DNA from: Luzula sylvatica | Lineage: Eukaryota; Streptophyta; Magnoliopsida; Poales; Juncaceae | NCBI GenBank assembly: GCA_946800325.1 | Contig: OX326961.1 | Location: forward strand, 43,614,215-43,678,214 | Reading direction: 5' to 3' | Length of the DNA stretch: 64,000 nt | Part shown: positions 62,804-64,000 of the stretch, in pieces | Layout of the letters: the number at the start of each line of letters is the position of its first letter | Numbering within the stretch: the stretch's first letter is position 1 | The notes under the pieces: generated by a model | What the model was told of the DNA's origin: nothing | Databases searched by the model: none | Seen by the model: only the letters and a program-made list of their open reading frames with translations | Made by a program: the position numbers and the translations under genes

Positions 62804-64000
62804 TCAGCGGAAATAGACTGAAACAAGAGGGATATCGACGTCATTATCATCGTCATCCTCGCAAGCCACCACCACATCGATATGCTTCCTATATTCCGGG
62901 ACCACCAACTTAGCCACCTCTTTCGCCAAGTCGACCACCTTTTTGTCCAACCGATCCTTATGCCTCGGAAACATACTGTTGTAAAGCAAAGACGTACCGC
63001 ACGAAATGCTGTACGCATTCAACCCCTTCTTTTTCAGCCAACCGAGGAGTTCCGAAAGAGTGACGTTGCCGTGTATGCTCCAGCGGTCCCACGCCGTCCA
63101 TTCCATCGACTGGTGTTTGATCACCTTCGGCGGAACCGGTTCGGCCATCGAGAAGAGTGGGAGCGCCAGGTTGGCGAACGAGTTGCGGTAGTCTTCGATT
63201 TTGTGACCCCCCGCAATGACTTTGTAGAGTTCTAGACAGACTAGACCCGTCGCCATGGCTGTTGAGGTCGCAATTGCGGGGATGATTCTACCTGCAATGA
63301 ATTTCGCCTTCAGTTTGTCCACCTCTGGAATGCTGTAGTTTCTTGCTCTCATGTTCGCAAGACCAGCTATCATATCCATGTGGTAATTCGTGTCATCGTC
63401 CTGTCAAATATATAGCAGGTTAAACATCGTGTCTTTTGTATAAAGCATCTATATAATAATTTAAAGATAAGTAGATTAAATAACCTTTTCGAATTGAATA
63501 GGTTTCATTTTGAAACCATCAGCTAATTTCTTGGCACATTCTTCGAGTTTGCTTAAAAGGTCATTGATCAAGGCAGAGTCATCAATGGAGGCGCTGGAGA
63601 GGTTAGTAGCTTTCTCATCAGTCTCGATCTTTACACCTTTCTTGGGCTGGAATTCCGGGACAATGACTTTATCAACAGCATCAGAGAACTTTTCTGAGTT
63701 CTTGGCCCAGTCAGGAATAGGAATCCCGAATGTCTCTGCCCTGAGAATGGATGCGGCCAAGATGAATTGAAGATGGGCTGTATCAGAGGAGGAAAATTGC
63801 AATGGACGTGGGAATCGTTTCGGTGCAGACCAAAACGGTGCACCAGTACTGGTGGACGAATCTTCTGGGAATGTGTAGGTCAATTGTTTCACCCGGTTTG
63901 CAAAGTAGTCTTCAAACCTGGTCAAATCCACCCCCAATGAGAATACGGCAAAAAAGTAGTATGAGAGAGAAAGAGTAAGAGAGAGAGAGAGAGATTACTT
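62804..64000 (-). CDS. UBA1: Ubiquitin-activating enzyme E1, 3' part
   Basis: E1 enzymes adenylate ubiquitin, bind it as a thioester and pass it to E2s. The window has the last two full exons: 63917-63485 and 63400-62804 (stop 62804-62806), 144 plus 198 residues. Intron 63918-63998 and two bases of the preceding exon (63999-64000) complete the split codon (AA|G) before [19 protein letters not shown]. Conserved segments are [46 protein letters not shown] (the last four over the splice) and [29 protein letters not shown]. The C terminus is the ubiquitin-fold domain, ending [14 protein letters not shown]. The catalytic cysteine and the adenylation domains lie beyond the window. UBA1 and UBA2 cannot be told apart here. 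Confidence 0.93.

Overview
This window is nuclear DNA from a flowering plant, most likely a eudicot. The host genes carry many short introns with GT..AG borders and AT-rich flanks. Their products are recognisably plant versions of the families: F2KP with an N-terminal starch-binding-type domain, ETO1-like BTB/TPR protein, CHUP1-like protein, F-box/DUF295 protein. About half of the DNA is transposable elements or their remnants, often nested. I cannot name the species. There is no operon, CRISPR array or prokaryotic feature.

Layout, left to right. 0.4-3.9 kb is a short LTR retrotransposon with decayed coding remnants, two 278-bp LTRs and a 5-bp target duplication. 4.2-6.7 kb holds two copies of a tRNA-derived SINE-like family and a hAT-type MITE (8-bp target duplication). 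7.4-11.15 kb is a 5'-truncated L1-type LINE on the minus strand with a 17-bp target duplication and an ORF2 broken by a single stop codon. 11.7-12.7 kb carries fold-back MITEs. 12.85-15.13 kb is a five-exon CHUP1-like gene (+). 16.1-17.5 kb is AT-rich DNA with a Mutator-like relic. 18.06-18.44 kb is a small intronless gene (-). 19.5-20.0 kb is a Ty1/copia fragment. 20.68-29.07 kb is a Ty1/copia element (-) with two 1,778-bp LTRs, a tRNA-Met primer site and a gag-pol that lost the integrase core. 29.4-31.4 kb contains a 430-bp solo LTR, a GC-rich 111-113-bp minisatellite and a Helitron 3' end. 31.69-32.90 kb is an F-box gene (+). 36.0 kb is a second Helitron 3' end in the opposite orientation. 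37.05-38.15 kb is a 1.09-kb solo LTR.

40.0-44.8 kb is a complete 22-exon gene for 6-phosphofructo-2-kinase/fructose-2,6-bisphosphatase (+), with one GC-AG intron and a Mutator-like element inside intron 4. 46.27-49.7 kb is importin subunit beta-1 (-), 870 aa with a 5'UTR intron. 50.87-51.97 kb is a second copy of the 1.09-kb solo LTR, inverted. 52.38-55.08 kb is a 2.7-kb element with 51-bp perfect terminal inverted repeats inserted in a TA microsatellite. 55.21-55.76 kb is a Mutator-like MITE with an exact 9-bp target duplication. 57.74-60.82 kb is an ETO1-like gene (-), 954 aa. 62.80-64.00 kb is the 3' part of a ubiquitin-activating enzyme E1 gene (-), which continues past the window.

The host genes are unrelated housekeeping or regulatory functions: carbon-flux control, chloroplast positioning family, nuclear import, ethylene synthesis control, ubiquitin activation. 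They do not form a pathway. The CHUP1-like and F2KP genes are, as I recall, neighbours in Arabidopsis (At1g07120/At1g07110), so about 25 kb of transposon insertion here may separate an ancestral gene pair. I found no clearly new biological system. The more unusual observations are about transposon structure: LINE ORF1/ORF2 overlap, TA-targeted element carrying gene-like DNA, paired inverted solo LTRs, intron-borne Mutator-like element, GC-AG intron, Helitron ends.
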